Source: Candidatus Omnitrophota bacterium (GTDB lineage: Bacteria > Omnitrophota > Gorgyraeia > Duberdicusellales > 4484-171). Taken from it: DNA of 9,224 nt. This document shows, one piece after another, positions 7,354-9,224 of the stretch. The DNA lies in the NCBI GenBank assembly GCA_003644405.1, contig QNCE01000048.1, forward strand, positions 1 to 9,224, in the 5' to 3' direction. The notes beneath the pieces were generated by a model. That model saw only the letters and a program-made list of their open reading frames with translations, did not search any database and had not been told where the DNA came from. The position numbers and the translations under genes were made by a program. Within the stretch, counting starts at the first letter, position 1, and each line of letters starts with the position of its first letter.

Positions 7354-9176
7354 GAAATACCAGAAATTTTCTTGTTATATTAATATTTTCTACTTTAACA
7401 GTGTTGATGCTTTATCCTTTAGTTTTGAAAATATCACGTTGTATTCCTGCATTTTTTTCTACCGATGAACCTTATGGAGTTCTATGGGACCTTTGGCGGA
7501 TTAGATATTGTATTTATAACAAACTTACAATTTTCAAAACAGAATTTATAAATTATCCGTTTGGTATGAAGCTCTATCAAATGATAAGAGTGATAGGTCC
7601 TTTTTTCTTCTTAATTAATCTTATTTTAGTGTTATGTGTCAGGCCTATTATAGCTTATAATCTTCAGATAATAACGAACTTCATATTAGGAGCCTTCTTT
7701 TGTTACATCCTTTCAAGACAACTTACCAAAAATAATCTAGCTGGGATTTTGTCCGGAATTATCTTTTCTTTCTCTCCTTATCATTTCGCACGTGCTTGGC
7801 AACATTTAGGTGCAACTTATATTCAGTGGATGCCTTTGTATTTTTTAGCTTTGTTTATATTGGTAGAAACACCTTCAAAAAAGAACATGTTTTTAGCAGG
7901 TGTTATTCTTTGGCTCATAGGAGCTTTCAATTATTATGATTTTTACTTCATGATAATAGCTACATTCGTTTTTACAGTTTATGTTATTTTTACATTTAGG
8001 TTTAGATGGAAAAAATTCAATATACTCAAAAATATTGGAGGAGTTTTTCTCTTAGCTTCAATTCTTACTTTACCCTCTGTTTATCCTGCACTTAGAGATA
8101 TTGCACGGCATTCTCATGTTTTTCCATCAGCTTACAATCCCTATTATCGCCCATTTGAAGATCTATTTACTCAGTCAGCAAAACCATTAAGTTACTTACT
8201 TCCATCCACCGAGCATCCGATATTTGGAAAATTTACAAAACATTTTGTTGGTTCTCCATTGTGGGGTGTAAGCTACACTGAGCATCAGCTCTATCTAGGT
8301 TGGACTACTCTACTTCTAGCCTTATACGCTATAAAAGTATGGAGGAAGAGAAAAAAAAGATTAAGATCCACGAATTACGAATTGCAAAAAGATAAAGACG
8401 AACAGAAAGATAATTTCTATATTGGTTTTTTTATTCTTTTAGCAGGTGTTGCCTGGTTTTTCTCACAACCTCCTTGGTGGAGGATAGGTTCTATCAAGAT
8501 TTATATGCCTTCATTTTTTATGTATAAAATCTTACCTATGTTTAGAGCATACTGTCGCTTTGGAATTGTGGTGATGTTAGCGGTTTCAGTTTTAGCAGGT
8601 TTTGGGCTAAAATTTCTCTTAGAAAGATTCAAGGCGCAAAAGACAAAGATTCTTGTGACTTCCCTTTTCTGCGGACTGGTTCTATTTGAATTTTGGAACT
8701 GGCCTCCGTATAAGGTAATTGATGTTTCAAAAGCCCCTCAGGTGTATTATTGGTTAAGAGAGAAGAAGGGAGATTTTGCTATCGCTGAATATCCTCTGGA
8801 TGTAGAAGGCCCTAATGAGATGTATAAGTTTTATCAAATTTTCCATCAACATCCTATTATTAACGGCACAATTCCCGGGACCTATGCCAATAGGGTAGCA
8901 CAAAAAATAATCAAGCTTTCTGAGCCTAAAACTGCTTCTATCCTTAAATGGATGGGGGTAAAGTACGTTCTGGTGCATAGAGAGGATTATTTAAAAACAG
9001 AGTTAGTAGAGCAGATAGAGGAGTTAAAAAAGATTCCTCAAAACCCTTATCTTAAATTTGTAAGAAGCTTCCCCCCTCAAAAGTGTCCTTCTAAAATAAT
9101 GTGTACTCAAAAGACAGGACCTATCGATGTCTACGAGGTGGAAGCAGAACCAATCAAGCCATCTATAAATGATTAA
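7350..9176 (+). CDS. GT-C-like polytopic membrane glycosyltransferase
   Basis: Probably transfers a sugar from a lipid-linked donor on the outer face of the membrane. About 12 hydrophobic segments span residues 7-448, then a soluble domain of about 150 residues. The first outer loop has 'FSTDEPYGVLWDLWRIRY' (36-53) and 'INYPFGMKL' (67-75), typical of GT-C proteins that begin with an acidic D/E loop and a later 'YPxG'. 'FSFSPYHFARAWQHLG' (139-154) and 'PMFRAYCRFGIVVMLAVSVL' (396-415) are also characteristic of this branch. The soluble end has 'GDFAIAEYPLDV' (474-485), 'HPIINGTIPGTYANR' (501-515), 'ILKWMGVKYVLVHRED' (531-546) and 'IDVYEVE' (592-598), resembling the equivalent module of the 3828-6158 protein. 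A charged loop at 331-355 carries an odd 'TNYELQ' segment coded by a tandem 7-mer. It overlaps the preceding gene by 4 nt (ATGA). PTPS-related/YfhO-type membrane proteins are the nearest alternatives; donor and acceptor are unknown. Confidence 0.82.
   Translation: MRNTRNFLVILIFSTLTVLMLYPLVLKISRCIPAFFSTDEPYGVLWDLWRIRYCIYNKLTIFKTEFINYPFGMKLYQMIRVIGPFFFLINLILVLCVRPIIAYNLQIITNFILGAFFCYILSRQLTKNNLAGILSGIIFSFSPYHFARAWQHLGATYIQWMPLYFLALFILVETPSKKNMFLAGVILWLIGAFNYYDFYFMIIATFVFTVYVIFTFRFRWKKFNILKNIGGVFLLASILTLPSVYPALRDIARHSHVFPSAYNPYYRPFEDLFTQSAKPLSYLLPSTEHPIFGKFTKHFVGSPLWGVSYTEHQLYLGWTTLLLALYAIKVWRKRKKRLRSTNYELQKDKDEQKDNFYIGFFILLAGVAWFFSQPPWWRIGSIKIYMPSFFMYKILPMFRAYCRFGIVVMLAVSVLAGFGLKFLLERFKAQKTKILVTSLFCGLVLFEFWNWPPYKVIDVSKAPQVYYWLREKKGDFAIAEYPLDVEGPNEMYKFYQIFHQHPIINGTIPGTYANRVAQKIIKLSEPKTASILKWMGVKYVLVHREDYLKTELVEQIEELKKIPQNPYLKFVRSFPPQKCPSKIMCTQKTGPIDVYEVEAEPIKPSIND
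8370..8383. repeat. Tandem 7-bp repeat (ACGAATT x2) within coding sequence
   Basis: ACGAATT occurs twice in tandem and encodes 'TNYEL' in a hydrophilic loop of the GT-C-like protein (residues 341-345). From memory, longer arrays of this unit, read as 'TNYELRITNYEL', recur in some uncultivated bacterial genomes including Omnitrophota. This would be a minimal copy inserted where the protein tolerates it. Two units alone could be chance. Confidence 0.35.
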
Positions 9177-9224
9177 AAGGCGGATTAAAATCAAAGGAAA
9201 ACTCCCTGATTTCTTCTTTTTGAA
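9169..9224 (+). CDS. Start of a further gene, cut by the window end
   Basis: ATG at 9169 opens a frame of 18 codons that stays open to the end of the window, beginning 'MIKRRIKIKGKLPDFFFL'. It overlaps the previous stop by 8 nt, the same style of junction as elsewhere in the operon. No Shine-Dalgarno is evident. A basic N-terminus followed by hydrophobic residues would suit another membrane or membrane-associated protein, but 18 residues do not allow a family call. Confidence 0.5.
   Translation, partial: MIKRRIKIKGKLPDFFFL

Noticed and set aside
8754..8978. Minus-strand open frame of 74 codons
   Set aside because: Antisense to the soluble domain of the second GT-C-like gene, whose motifs (GVKYVLVHRED and others) are clear on the + strand.
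9177..9224. Possible terminator or intergenic region after the second GT-C-like gene
   Set aside because: No stem-loop is seen and a new frame beginning at 9169 remains open through it, so it is better read as coding.

Overview
The window is an AT-rich stretch (about two-thirds A+T by eye) that is almost entirely coding. All genes lie on the + strand and look like one polycistron. Arginine is mostly AGA/AGG and isoleucine often ATA. TGA, TAA and ATGA overlaps all act as ordinary stops, so the standard bacterial/archaeal code applies. The gene families suggest an uncultivated prokaryote. I favour a bacterium of the Omnitrophota type, but an archaeon cannot be excluded because no phylogenetic marker is present. 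The product is most likely a cell-surface glycan (exopolysaccharide, O-antigen-like or glycolipid/glycoprotein glycan).

Layout: (1) a 5'-truncated gene whose visible part is a carbohydrate-binding-like beta-sandwich followed by three membrane segments (to 781); (2) a Gfo/Idh/MocA NAD(P)-dependent oxidoreductase (784-1827); (3) a radical SAM protein with a four-cysteine SPASM-type tail (1829-2836); (4) a family 2 glycosyltransferase with a C-terminal membrane anchor (2833-3831); (5) a 776-residue polytopic GT-C-like protein resembling the AftD arabinofuranosyltransferase family (3828-6158); (6) a 401-residue membrane protein with an extracytoplasmic beta domain and a duplicated C-terminal transmembrane hairpin (6148-7353); (7) a second, 608-residue GT-C-like protein (7350-9176); (8) the first 18 codons of another gene (9169 to the window end).

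Neighbouring genes are separated by 1-2 nt or overlap by 4-11 nt. Only the oxidoreductase gene has a strong Shine-Dalgarno sequence, so most of the downstream genes are probably translated by coupling. No promoter, terminator, RNA gene, CRISPR array or insertion sequence was seen.

Working model (inference): the cytoplasmic oxidoreductase and perhaps the radical SAM enzyme make or modify a sugar; the GT2 enzyme adds sugars to a lipid carrier on the cytoplasmic face; the two GT-C proteins transfer lipid-linked sugars on the outer face. The two beta-domain membrane proteins (genes 1 and 6) share a C-terminal transmembrane-hairpin pattern and may be accessory subunits that hold or present glycan. 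That last pair is the least understood part and the best candidate for something undescribed.
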